Positions 44,042 to 52,415 of a DNA stretch of 64,000 nt are shown here, piece by piece (the stretch's first letter is position 1; every line of letters starts with the position of its first letter). Made by a program: the position numbers and the translations under genes. A model generated the notes under the pieces. It had not been told where the DNA came from. It did not search any database and worked only from the letters and a program-made list of their open reading frames with translations. This DNA comes from CBDCYS01 sp965226185 (GTDB lineage: Bacteria; Acidobacteriota; Terriglobia; Bryobacterales; UBA6623): the NCBI GenBank assembly GCA_965226185.1, contig CBDDCT010000007.1:2294001-2358000 (forward strand). Reading direction: 5' to 3'.

Positions 44042-45250
44042 CTAAGACCTCTGAGTCAGGATTTCTTTGACACGACCGGCAACGATGACGTCTTCGCCTG
44101 GTCGCAGCATCCACATCGAGATGCGGAGCTGGCCCTCGCCGATGCGCGACACGGCGATCGGGGGATCGCCCGCCCGCAACTTCTCGAGGGCATCCTGGGA
44201 GCTGGTCCCCGCGGCGGATTCGTCCCAGGTAACCATCACGTGCGGGACGTGGTTCGCGAGGTCCGGGACGTGTTTTTCGCAAGTGACGTTCGATGCTTCG
44301 CTCAGGGCCTCGATCACGCGGGCGGCGCGCTGGTCCAGCTCGCGGCGCTCGGCTTCGTGGTCGACCTTCAGATAGCGCTCGACGGCGGCGACCAGACCCG
44401 CGATCTCTTCCTTGCCGACCTTCATTCCACGCCCGATGCCTCCGTTGGGGCTGATGGTCTTGCGGGCCGCCTCGGTTAGGTCACGCCGGCCCAGCAACAG
44501 ACCGGAACCCTGCGGGCCCAGCAGCCCTTTGCCGCCGGAGAAGATCACCATGTCGAATCCCTCCTCGACGTAGGCGTGAAGGCGTTCCGCGGGCGGGACA
44601 TCGGCCGCCGCGTCGTTCAGCGTCGGGATGCCGTTGGCCTTCGCGACTTCGATAAACTCGGCGCGTTTGACTTGACCGTCCGGGTCGGCCTTGTTGAGGA
44701 AAAACATCATCGCGGTGCGGTCGTTAATTGCCTGCTCCATCTCCTGGCGGTTTTCTACCCAAACGGTCTTTGTGCCGACGAGATGCATTTGCGCTTCATA
44801 ACCGCTGCGATGCGCCTTCTGCTGGATGATTTCGTTCTTCATGCCGGTCGTATCGGGCAGCGACCGGAGTTTTTCGTCGTCTCCCCGGGTCACGGCGGCC
44901 GCCGTGCCGCAGGTAATGGCCGACGCGGCGCCGCATGAGATCATCGCTCCGGGGACGCCAATCAGCTTCGCAATGTGATCGCCGGCTTTCTGCTGCAGCT
45001 CGCGAAACGGCACAAAGTGCTTCGACGCCGCGACCATGGCATCGATAACTTCCGGCGGCATGATGGAGCCTCCCAGATTGGTTACGGTCCCGACGCCGTT
45101 GATGACCGGTGTGATACCTAAGCGGGAATAGAGCTCCTGGGATGACGAACGCTCTTGTAACTCAGCGCTGCCGCCGCACGAGGATGCGGCTGCCGCGGCG
45201 GCAACAGCGCCGCTGGCGAGCACCTGGCGGCGGGAGATGGGGTTGGACAT
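44042..45250 (-). CDS. Exported SelA-like PLP-dependent enzyme, paralogue 1
   Basis: A 402-residue fold-type I PLP enzyme of the SelA-like group that includes DgaE (D-glucosaminate-6-phosphate ammonia-lyase). Tat-like signal SRRQVLASGAVAAAAAASSC, possibly a Tat lipoprotein (Cys25). The PLP Lys241 lies in FSGGKGLLGPQ and the ring-nitrogen Asp213 in LNDAAADVPP. First gene of the operon with both deacetylases; GGAGG before the ATG at 45250. It is divergent from paralogue 2. Reaction inferred: elimination of ammonia from an amino acid. Confidence 0.85.
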   Translation of the reverse strand: MSNPISRRQVLASGAVAAAAAASSCGGSAELQERSSSQELYSRLGITPVINGVGTVTNLGGSIMPPEVIDAMVAASKHFVPFRELQQKAGDHIAKLIGVPGAMISCGAASAITCGTAAAVTRGDDEKLRSLPDTTGMKNEIIQQKAHRSGYEAQMHLVGTKTVWVENRQEMEQAINDRTAMMFFLNKADPDGQVKRAEFIEVAKANGIPTLNDAAADVPPAERLHAYVEEGFDMVIFSGGKGLLGPQGSGLLLGRRDLTEAARKTISPNGGIGRGMKVGKEEIAGLVAAVERYLKVDHEAERRELDQRAARVIEALSEASNVTCEKHVPDLANHVPHVMVTWDESAAGTSSQDALEKLRAGDPPIAVSRIGEGQLRISMWMLRPGEDVIVAGRVKEILTQRS

Positions 45251-45319
45251 AAGGGCCTCCTTGAATGGGCTAGGTCTAGTTTGCCACGAAACTTCTCGCC
45301 CGTGCACGCGGAACTTGCC

Positions 45320-45325
45320 TATAAT
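45320..45325 (+). promoter_or_regulatory. Likely -10 box of the SelA paralogue 2 promoter
   Basis: A perfect TATAAT, 31 bases before the ATG, in the 105-bp space shared with the divergent operon. No good -35 hexamer at the right distance, so an activator may be involved. Confidence 0.45.
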
Positions 45326-45355
45326 CGATGGCGTTGGGATGGGGAGGCTTTTCAA

Positions 45356-46555
45356 ATGCTTGCTACACGACGTGGATGGCTCCGAGGCGCCTGGGCTGGT
45401 TCGCTGAGCGGACTAGTCCCGTTTTCAGCCGTAGCGGCGAGGCCTCGGAAATCGGTGTACGAAAAACTCGGCTTGCGGCCGCTCATCAACTTTCAGGGGA
45501 CGCATACGACGATTGGAGCTTCCAAGCAGTGGCCCGAGCTTTTCGAGGCACAAGCGGAAGCGGCCCGCGAGTATGTCGTCCTGGAGGAACTTCAAGAAGC
45601 AATCGGGGATCGTCTTGCCGCGCTGATGGGAACAGAAGCGGCCATGGTGTCGACCGGCGCCGCTGGAGCGATCGCGATCGGAACCTACGCCTGCATTGCC
45701 GGGAATGACCGCGAAAAGATCAAGCGCCTGCCCAACATGGACGGCATGAAAAACGAGGTGATCATCCAGAAGATTCACCGCATCTCCTACGATCATGCCG
45801 TTCGCGGATCGGGCGCGAAGATCGTCGAGGTGGAAACGCTTGACGATCTGAAGCGCGCCATCAACCCCAGCACGGCCATGATGTACTTCTTGCCCGGCAA
45901 CACCAACGACCGCGAGTGGGGAGACGACTGGATCTCGCTCGATGAGACGCTGAAAGTCACCAAGCCCGCCGGTGTCCCGGTGCTGGCCGACTGCGCGAAT
46001 CTGCTGCCTCCTTGGGACAACATTCCCAAGATCGCTAAGTCCGGCATTGACCTGTTGGCGCTTTCCGGCGGCAAGCATATGCGCGGGCCGCAGTGTTCGG
46101 GAATTCTCGCGGGCCCCAAGAGCCTGATCCGGTCCGCCTGGCTTAACTCCAACCCGCACTCGGACTCGAACGGGCGTCCGATGAAAGTCGGACGTGAGGA
46201 AATGGTCGCGCTTTGGCTGGCGTGCGAGAAGTATGCCGCTCTTGACTTCAAGCAGATCGACAAAGAGAGCGAACGGCAAGCTGCCCGGCTCGCCCGGGAG
46301 CTGAAGAAGATCCCAGGGATGAGGGTTTCGAAAGCGCCGTTCTCGCGGATGCGCCGCGTTCACCGCGTGGTCGCTTCATGGGATGAGCAGGCGCGCGGCC
46401 TCACCGCGGCACAGGTCAGTGAACAGCTCATGGAAGGCGAGCCGCGGATCGCCACCGGGCTTGCAAAAACGCGGGGCATCCAGTTCACCGTGTTTATGAA
46501 TGAACCCGGCGAGGAGAAGCTTGCCGCCGAACGCATGCGCGGGATTTTCGGATAG
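45356..46555 (+). CDS. Exported SelA-like PLP-dependent enzyme, paralogue 2
   Basis: A 399-residue paralogue. Twin-arginine-like N-terminus (TRRGWLRGAWAGSL). PLP Lys240 in LSGGKHMRGPQCSG and Asp212 in LADCANLLPPW; the loop around Asp differs from the DAAADVPP of paralogues 1 and 3, so substrate may differ. GGGGAGG lies 7 bases before the ATG at 45356. A dipeptidase gene follows 94 bp downstream on the same strand. Role inferred as above. Confidence 0.83.
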   Translation: MLATRRGWLRGAWAGSLSGLVPFSAVAARPRKSVYEKLGLRPLINFQGTHTTIGASKQWPELFEAQAEAAREYVVLEELQEAIGDRLAALMGTEAAMVSTGAAGAIAIGTYACIAGNDREKIKRLPNMDGMKNEVIIQKIHRISYDHAVRGSGAKIVEVETLDDLKRAINPSTAMMYFLPGNTNDREWGDDWISLDETLKVTKPAGVPVLADCANLLPPWDNIPKIAKSGIDLLALSGGKHMRGPQCSGILAGPKSLIRSAWLNSNPHSDSNGRPMKVGREEMVALWLACEKYAALDFKQIDKESERQAARLARELKKIPGMRVSKAPFSRMRRVHRVVASWDEQARGLTAAQVSEQLMEGEPRIATGLAKTRGIQFTVFMNEPGEEKLAAERMRGIFG

Positions 46556-46649
46556 GAAGCTCAGTCCCTGTTTTTCAGCACCCCGCAAGGATTTGTGCCA
46601 AGTCCGTCACGGGTCATTGAGAAAGAACCCTGCCTGCAGGAGATCCCAT

Positions 46650-47816
46650 ATGAGGATTGTCAGTCTCACGCTTACGCTTGCCGCTTGCTGCCTGGCCCAA
46701 AGCTCCTTTCATGAAGACGCCTTCGTTATGGATGCGCATGTCCATGTCATGAGCCGGCAACTGCTGGAAGGCCTCGACATTGGCGACCGGCTGGCCGACG
46801 GCCACGTAGACCTTCCGCGGCTGAAGGAGGGCGGCCTCGATGCCGTATTCTTTTCCGTTTACACGCCCGAGGCATACTATCCGGCGCGTCACGAGGTGAA
46901 GAATGCGTTCCGGGTGGTCTCGCTGGCGGTCGAGCAGATCGAGAAGAACAGCGGCGCGATCGAGCTGGCGCTGACGGCGCCGGATATCGAGAGGATCGCG
47001 CGCTCGGGAAAGATCGCGGCGTTCCTCGACCTCGAAGGCCCCTTCGATATCGACGGGGACTTACACATCCTGAGAGCGCTCTATCGCCTCGGCCTGCGCT
47101 CGGCGCAACTCACCGCGCACAACTACACCAACAACTTCGCTGACTCCTGCTGCGACGTGCCGAAATGGGACGGGTTGAACGACCACGGCAGAGCCGTTGT
47201 CCGCGAGATGAACCGGCTCGGAATGATCATCAACGTGGCGCACGGCTCGAACGAAACCATCCTGCAGACGGTCGCCGCGAGCGAAGACCCGGTCATCTAC
47301 ACCCACGGGGGATTCCGCCATTTCGCTAACATTACGCGCTGTATCAGCGACGAGGCGGCCAAGGCCGTCGCCTCCAAGGGCGGCGTCATTGCGCTGCAGT
47401 TCGGAAACTCGTTCAACAATCCGAAGTATTTCCGCTGGCGGTTTAACGGTCCGCTAGTGGCGGACATCTCGAAGAAACTCGGCCGCTATAAGGAAATGTC
47501 AATCGAGGAGGTTGACCGCGGAGTCGCGAAGCGCCTTCCGTTTGTGAACAAGGTGGAAACGCCGGCGGAATACCGCATGGACATGGACCAGCTCGCCCGC
47601 GTCATCGACTACGGCGTCAAGCTGGTTGGGGAGGACCACATCGGCCTCGGCTCGGACTTCGACGGCGGCCCGCTGCTGGCCAAGGAAATGGAAGATGCAA
47701 GCGACTATCCCGAAGTGACGAAGGCGCTGCAAAGGCTTGGCTACAGCGAGAGCCGCATGCGGAAAATTCTCGGGGAAAACCTGTTGCGAGTGATCCGGCG
47801 GGTAACGGAGCGGTGA
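46650..47816 (+). CDS. Exported membrane-dipeptidase family (M19) protein
   Basis: A 388-residue zinc dipeptidase-type protein with a short Sec signal (RIVSLTLTLAACCLAQ). Metal-region motifs: FVMDAHVHVM, LDLEGPF, LTAHNYTNN, NVAHGS and GLGSDFDGGP, in the order seen in renal-dipeptidase relatives. Such enzymes cleave dipeptides, often with a C-terminal D-amino acid, and some act on amidated or lactam substrates. It follows SelA paralogue 2 and overlaps the RidA fragment. Confidence 0.85.
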   Translation: MRIVSLTLTLAACCLAQSSFHEDAFVMDAHVHVMSRQLLEGLDIGDRLADGHVDLPRLKEGGLDAVFFSVYTPEAYYPARHEVKNAFRVVSLAVEQIEKNSGAIELALTAPDIERIARSGKIAAFLDLEGPFDIDGDLHILRALYRLGLRSAQLTAHNYTNNFADSCCDVPKWDGLNDHGRAVVREMNRLGMIINVAHGSNETILQTVAASEDPVIYTHGGFRHFANITRCISDEAAKAVASKGGVIALQFGNSFNNPKYFRWRFNGPLVADISKKLGRYKEMSIEEVDRGVAKRLPFVNKVETPAEYRMDMDQLARVIDYGVKLVGEDHIGLGSDFDGGPLLAKEMEDASDYPEVTKALQRLGYSESRMRKILGENLLRVIRRVTER

Positions 47817-47968
47817 TTGGGCCGGACATCGCGCTTTTCCCGAAGATGAATTCGGTCTACACGCAGTACTTCAAGCAGAACCACATGGCGCGCACGACGG
47901 TCGCCATAGCCAGCCTCGCCGGCAAGGCGCGAATCGAGATCACCGTAACGGCTCGAAAGCAGGGCTGA
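47813..47968 (+). pseudogene. RidA C-terminal fragment coupled to the dipeptidase gene
   Basis: A GTG overlapping the dipeptidase stop (GTGA) opens a 51-codon frame: PKMNSVYTQYFKQNHMAR, then TTVAIASLAGKARIEITVTA. This is the last third of RidA (compare MNKVYAEFFKGPVRPSRSAIG in the neighbour). The N-terminal part with the rest of the fold is missing, so a functional trimer is unlikely. It shows that this operon once also carried a RidA gene. Confidence 0.65.
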
Positions 47969-48031
47969 ACGCTTGGCAAACGCGCGCCGGCCAAGGTCCG
48001 CATCGCCCCCAGGCGGACGTTGCCGTCACGC

Positions 48032-48487
48032 CTACGGCGCCCAGGCGATCATCTCGATCTCGACCTTTGTTTTGGAGTCGGGAAACTCGACGCCGATCGC
48101 GGAGCGCGACGGGCGCACGGGGCCTTTGAAGAATTCGGCGTAGACCTTGTTCATGGCCGGTTTCTCAACCTTGATGTCCGCCATAAAAACAACCACTTTG
48201 AAAACGTTCTCAAGAGACGTGCCGGCGGCTTCCAGACCCTTTTTGTGCTTTTCGAGGATTGCGCGTGTCTGCTCCTCGATGGTGCCGCCGAAATCACCTG
48301 CGGCAACCCCGGTGAGTCCGGAGGTGAAGACCAGATTGCCGACCCGCAGTCCGGCCGGTGTCTTTTCGATCTTGCCGCCAGCGGCCTTGGAAGGAACGGC
48401 AAGCGCTAGTGCAGCCATGCCGGCCAAGCCTCCCGTGGCCGCGGCTTCACGCAGAAAGTTTCTTCTCTGTTCATCTTGTCGAGGCAT
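48032..48487 (-). CDS. Exported RidA-family protein, paralogue 1
   Basis: A 151-residue RidA/YjgF-family enamine/imine deaminase with a Tat-like signal (QRRNFLREAAATGGLAGMAAL). The trimer domain shows LVFTSGLTGVAAGDFGG, the LENVFKVVVFMADI segment, the catalytic Arg region GPVRPSRSAIGV and the Glu-bearing VEIEMIAWAP end. It lies 84 bp downstream of SelA paralogue 3 on the same strand. RidA hydrolyses the enamine/imine released by PLP lyases, which fits the pairing. Confidence 0.87.
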   Translation of the reverse strand: MPRQDEQRRNFLREAAATGGLAGMAALALAVPSKAAGGKIEKTPAGLRVGNLVFTSGLTGVAAGDFGGTIEEQTRAILEKHKKGLEAAGTSLENVFKVVVFMADIKVEKPAMNKVYAEFFKGPVRPSRSAIGVEFPDSKTKVEIEMIAWAP

Positions 48488-48571
48488 ACGAATCTCCTTC
48501 TCCTTCTTGGGACGGAATCGCCGTCCTCACTCGTCGTCCTCACCAAAGCGGGACCGCGTACTGTCGCGCGT

Positions 48572-49783
48572 TCAGCCGCGCCGCAATTCTTCTCGCAAGC
48601 GCCGGCCGACGATCTTGTCGTCCCCGTCTTGCATCATCCATACGCCGACGCTGATGTCTTCTTTCGCTCCGGGACGTAACTCGATATTCGGTTCGCCCGC
48701 GCTCATCCGCTCGTGAACCTGTCGCGGCGTCACGCCGAGCTTATCGTGATCCCACATCACGAGGAGGTGCGGGACCATGTTCGCGAGCTCGGGGACGAAC
48801 ACTTCGGTCCTGACAGTCTTGACTTTTCTTGCCTCCTTCGCGATCTGCTCGCAGCGGCGCTGCCACTCCTTCCACTCAGCCTTGTGGTCTCGCTTGAGGT
48901 AGAGTTCGAGAGCGGCGACCATGCCGACGATCTCTTCCTTGTTGACCTTGTTACTTCGGCACAGCGAGTTGGAGTTCGGCGAATTGTTCATCACGGCGGC
49001 TTCGATCAAATCCTTGCGGCCGAGCAGCAGCCCCGCTGACTGTGGTCCGCGAAGACCTTTTCCGCCGGAGAAGGCAACTAAGTCAAAACCTAATTTCGTA
49101 AAGCGGAAAAGATTGTCGACCGGCGGCACATCGGCGGCGGCATCGATCAGCGTGGGGATATCGTGCTTCTTGCCCAGCCCGGCAAATTCGTCCCATTCGA
49201 TCTGTCCTTTCTTGCCGGCGGAATTGAGGAAGAACATCATTGCCGTGCGGTGGTTGACAGCGCGTTCCAGCTCCTGTCTGGTCTCTACTTCGATGAGCTG
49301 TGTGCCGGCGTTGCGCACCGCGTGGTCATAGCCGTTGCGGTGGGTTTTCTGGATGATGACTTCGTTCTTCATCCCGTGGGTATCGGGGATACGAGTGATC
49401 TTTTGCGGGTCCTTGCCGGCAACGCAAGCCGCGGTTGCCAGCGAAAGAGCTGAGGCGCAGCCCGCGCTGACGACCGCCGCTTCGCACTCGAGCAGCTCGG
49501 CAATGCGCTTGCCGGCGGCCAGGTGAAGTTCGTCGAGCCGCACGTACTTCGTCGATGCCTCGCGAATCGCTTCCACCACCTCCGAGGGCATAAGCGAAGC
49601 AGTCAGCCGGGTGTAGGTGCCGGCGGCGTTGATGATTGGGGTGACCCCCAGGTCCGCGATGACATCGCGTGCCTGTGAAGAACCTCGCGCCGGCCCGGCG
49701 GCCGCGGGCAGAATGCCGCCAATGAATGGAACACTGCCGAGCGCCGAAAGAAACGAGCGCCGGTTCGGTGACTTTCCTAGCAT
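48572..49783 (-). CDS. Exported SelA-like PLP-dependent enzyme, paralogue 3
   Basis: A 403-residue paralogue with a classical Tat signal (NRRSFLSALGSVPFIGGIL). PLP Lys242 in FSGGKGLRGPQSAG and Asp214 in LIDAAADVPP. Start is the ATG at 49783 with AGGAGG nearby; the frame is open further upstream but runs through a tandem repeat. Third gene of a SelA4-RidA2-SelA3-RidA1 run on the minus strand, with each PLP gene followed by a RidA gene. Confidence 0.86.
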   Translation of the reverse strand: MLGKSPNRRSFLSALGSVPFIGGILPAAAGPARGSSQARDVIADLGVTPIINAAGTYTRLTASLMPSEVVEAIREASTKYVRLDELHLAAGKRIAELLECEAAVVSAGCASALSLATAACVAGKDPQKITRIPDTHGMKNEVIIQKTHRNGYDHAVRNAGTQLIEVETRQELERAVNHRTAMMFFLNSAGKKGQIEWDEFAGLGKKHDIPTLIDAAADVPPVDNLFRFTKLGFDLVAFSGGKGLRGPQSAGLLLGRKDLIEAAVMNNSPNSNSLCRSNKVNKEEIVGMVAALELYLKRDHKAEWKEWQRRCEQIAKEARKVKTVRTEVFVPELANMVPHLLVMWDHDKLGVTPRQVHERMSAGEPNIELRPGAKEDISVGVWMMQDGDDKIVGRRLREELRRG

Positions 49784-49858
49784 GGTGAACCTCCTGGTCG
49801 TTGCTGCCTGAAAAAATTGGACAGTCCGCTTCGCGCCGGCGCGGCGTTTCATTCCGCT

Positions 49859-49927
49859 AGACTTTTGCCTCGAGACTTTTGCCTCGAGACTTTCGCCGTG
49901 AGACTTTCGCCGTGAAACTTTCGTCAG
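49859..49927. repeat. Five 14-bp tandem repeats
   Basis: Units begin AGACTTT(T/C)GCC and repeat in phase at 49859, 49873, 49887, 49901 and a diverged 49915. It lies between SelA paralogue 3 and the RidA gene upstream of it, in the leader of the former. Confidence 0.75.
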
Positions 49928-49958
49928 CGCTGGGGACGGCCCCTCTTTTCTCGGCCGC

Positions 49959-50414
49959 CTAGTCAACATAGGCGATACAGTCGATCTGCAAAAGCTGGCC
50001 CGAACGCCGGAAGCCCGTGGCACCGAAGTAAGAGCGCACCGGTTTGGGGTCACTGAAGAACTCGTTGTAGGCATCGTTCATGCCCGGCCAATTCTTCTCC
50101 GGGTCGACGAGCGAGACCTGAACCTTGAGCACGTTCTCCATGGATGAGCCGGCGCGTCCCAGTGATTCCTTCATGATCGTCAGCGCGTCCCGTGTTTGCT
50201 GCTGGACGTCGCCGGGCCCATCGGGCCGGCGGCTCGGGTACCAGCCTCCAATGCCGCCCAGAAACAGCAGATGGCCGGAACGAATCGGTCCTCCGGCTTT
50301 TCCCTTCTTGGGCTCCCAGGATTCCGCCGCCGCGGCGGATGAGGCGCCGGCCAAACCGAGAGCCGCAACCGCGAGGGCTTGTCTGCGGGAGCCGGGTTTG
50401 CCTTGATCCGCCAT
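49959..50414 (-). CDS. Exported RidA-family protein, paralogue 2
   Basis: A 151-residue RidA relative with a Tat-like signal (GSRRQALAVAALGLAGASSA). Family segments: HLLFLGGIGGWYP, MENVLKVQVSLVD, PKPVRSYFGATGF with the Arg, and LQIDCIAYVD. The terminal Glu of typical RidA appears replaced by Asp in QIDCIA. It lies 200 bp downstream of SelA paralogue 4 with a dispersed repeat between. Same inferred role as paralogue 1. Confidence 0.85.
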   Translation of the reverse strand: MADQGKPGSRRQALAVAALGLAGASSAAAAESWEPKKGKAGGPIRSGHLLFLGGIGGWYPSRRPDGPGDVQQQTRDALTIMKESLGRAGSSMENVLKVQVSLVDPEKNWPGMNDAYNEFFSDPKPVRSYFGATGFRRSGQLLQIDCIAYVD

Positions 50415-50427
50415 CTTCAATCTCCTA

Positions 50428-50600
50428 ACGCGGCCGAGCCGCAACCAATAAGGGGGAACGTGGCCGCTGCCGGATGAGGCGCGTCCTAGCGGCTAACCGC
50501 TCCCTGACGGTCGCGGCTCTGAGTTTCGTTCCCGCATTTTCTGCTGCGTTTGGCGCGAATTTCATGATGCAGGCACCTATACAGGGAAAAGCCGGGTTGC
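50428..50600. repeat. Dispersed intergenic repeat R, copy 1
   Basis: About 170 bases that align, in reverse complement, with 54040-54206 (shared blocks GAGCCGCAACCA, GATGAGGCGCGTC and TTCCCG, TTTTCTGC). It fills the space between the SelA4 stop and the RidA2 start. Confidence 0.65.
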
Positions 50601-50614
50601 TTCACGAAGCCCTC

Positions 50615-52213
50615 CTACCCCGTCTTTCCGGACTTGACTGGGTCGCGGGGCATGGCCGCTCCTTGGACGTGCCGGACGGCTGTCCATGTTCCGTTTGGGT
50701 ATTCGCCCAAGTCGAGTTCCCCTTCCATGCGGTCTCCGTCAACCCGCCCGGAAAACCGATAGCCGAGCCTTGACCCTTCGATCCGTAGCACGCTTTGGAA
50801 TGCGACTTTGTCTCCGTCGATGCTTCCCTTGATAGGACCGCGCGTAAGCGAGCCGGCATGCGTGCCGGTAAGGTGATTTCCATCCGCTTCCAAGAAAAGT
50901 ACGTGATCCGCCTCGCCCACGGCAAACTTCACATGGACGTCCCAGCGGCCTGAGACGAGGGTCTTTGGCCGGGCGGGCTCGTTCTTGCGTGCTTTTGGCG
51001 CGCTTCGAAAGATCTCGTGCAAGCGGCCGGCCACGACTTTGTATTCACCGGGCTTGAGGGCCACGGGCCGGAAACGGAAAGAGTATCCTTCACCGCTGGC
51101 GTGTGTCTGAATGGCCGGTTCGCCATCGAGCAACAGGTCGTGCAATTCACCCGCCGTCAGGCCTACGCGGCCGGGGTCCCAGGAAATGTTCATCGTCGGG
51201 AAGGGACCGCCCCGGCTCGGACCCGCCACTTCGGCCGACACGCCGGGAACGCGTGTAATGACCTTCGTGATGTGCGCGTACCATTCTTTCCACTCCCGAT
51301 ACTCGGCCTCGATATCACGCTTGTTGACCCACGTTTCGACGGCGGCGACCATCCCGACAATCTCTTCTTTGCTGACCTTCATCGGCCGTCCAAAAGCGTG
51401 GTGCGGAGCGCTATTGGCGAAGGCGGCGCGCACCAGATCTTCGCGGCCCAGCAACAGGCCGGCCGTTTGCGGCCCCCGCAGGATCTTTCCGCCGCTGTAG
51501 CAAACCAGGTCGGCACCCGCCTTGAGATAGGGGTTTGGAACAACCGGATAGTCCGCGGCGGCGTCGACCAAGATCGGAACTCCCGCCTTCCTGGCGTGAG
51601 GCGCTATCTCCTCCAGACCGAGGCGAACCTTATCGAACCGGTTGCCGAGGATCATCACCAGCGCGGTCCGGTAGTTGAGCGCCGCCTTGAACTCCTCGAG
51701 CGCGTCAACCTGCACGGTCTTGACGCCAACCATCCGCACGGAATGGTCGTAGGCGTTCCGCGAGGTCGCCGGCATGATGACCTCGTTTTTGAGGCCGCTC
51801 AGGTCGGGCAACTGTTGCATTCGCTCCGGGTCGGTGCCGGCGACGCAGGCAGCACTCGCATGCGTCAGGGCGCCAGCCGCGCCGGAGGAAACCATTCCCC
51901 AGGGGACTTGGAGCAATTCCGAGATGCGCTTGCCCGCGGCTTCCATCAGTTGGTCGAGGTTGACGTGGTAATGGGAGGCTTGCTCAATCGCCTCGATCAC
52001 CTCCGGCAGCAAGCGCGATCCGCCGTTAATGGTTACCGTCGCCGTGCAATTGATGAATGGCTTGACGCCGATCCGGGTGTAGACGTCCGGCCTCGTCTCG
52101 ACTAGTGGCGCACCATGCGCGGGGACAGCGGATGCGTCAGCCAGCAGAGCCGCGACCGCCGGGCTGCATCCGAGGAACGCGCGCCGATTCAACCGCGAAA
52201 AACTTTTGGCCAT
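50615..52213 (-). CDS. Exported SelA-like PLP-dependent enzyme fused to a beta-barrel-like domain, paralogue 4
   Basis: A 532-residue paralogue; the first 400 residues are the PLP enzyme, with Tat signal LNRRAFLGCSPAVAALLAD, PLP Lys243 in YSGGKILRGPQTAG and Asp217 in LVDAAADYP. The extra C-terminal 110 residues (from about 418, GRWDVHVKFAVGE, with GNHLTGTHAGS and IEGSRLGYRFSGRVDG repeats) look like a small beta-barrel of the lipocalin/calycin kind. First gene of the four-gene minus-strand run. ATG at 52213 with AGGAGG upstream. Confidence 0.85.
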   Translation of the reverse strand: MAKSFSRLNRRAFLGCSPAVAALLADASAVPAHGAPLVETRPDVYTRIGVKPFINCTATVTINGGSRLLPEVIEAIEQASHYHVNLDQLMEAAGKRISELLQVPWGMVSSGAAGALTHASAACVAGTDPERMQQLPDLSGLKNEVIMPATSRNAYDHSVRMVGVKTVQVDALEEFKAALNYRTALVMILGNRFDKVRLGLEEIAPHARKAGVPILVDAAADYPVVPNPYLKAGADLVCYSGGKILRGPQTAGLLLGREDLVRAAFANSAPHHAFGRPMKVSKEEIVGMVAAVETWVNKRDIEAEYREWKEWYAHITKVITRVPGVSAEVAGPSRGGPFPTMNISWDPGRVGLTAGELHDLLLDGEPAIQTHASGEGYSFRFRPVALKPGEYKVVAGRLHEIFRSAPKARKNEPARPKTLVSGRWDVHVKFAVGEADHVLFLEADGNHLTGTHAGSLTRGPIKGSIDGDKVAFQSVLRIEGSRLGYRFSGRVDGDRMEGELDLGEYPNGTWTAVRHVQGAAMPRDPVKSGKTG

Positions 52214-52415
52214 CCGGACCACCTCCTATGCTCCATGCCAGCCTTCGATTATATTGTCCATCACTGGCGCCCACGACGCCACACCCCCGAGCCGGAAAGC
52301 TGCCGTTTTCCAGGAAAATTCCCGCGCCGGCGGGATCCCCGCGACAAGCGAATCCCGGCAAGACTTCCCCCGGCGCCACTTCCCGATGCTCGGCTAATGG
52401 CGGTAGCATGTAGCC

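Noticed and set aside
49859..49927. Short CRISPR array
   Set aside because: The 14-bp units are directly adjacent with no spacers and there are no cas genes.
51017..52105. A 362-codon plus-strand frame
   Set aside because: It lies opposite SelA paralogue 4 and shows no family pattern.
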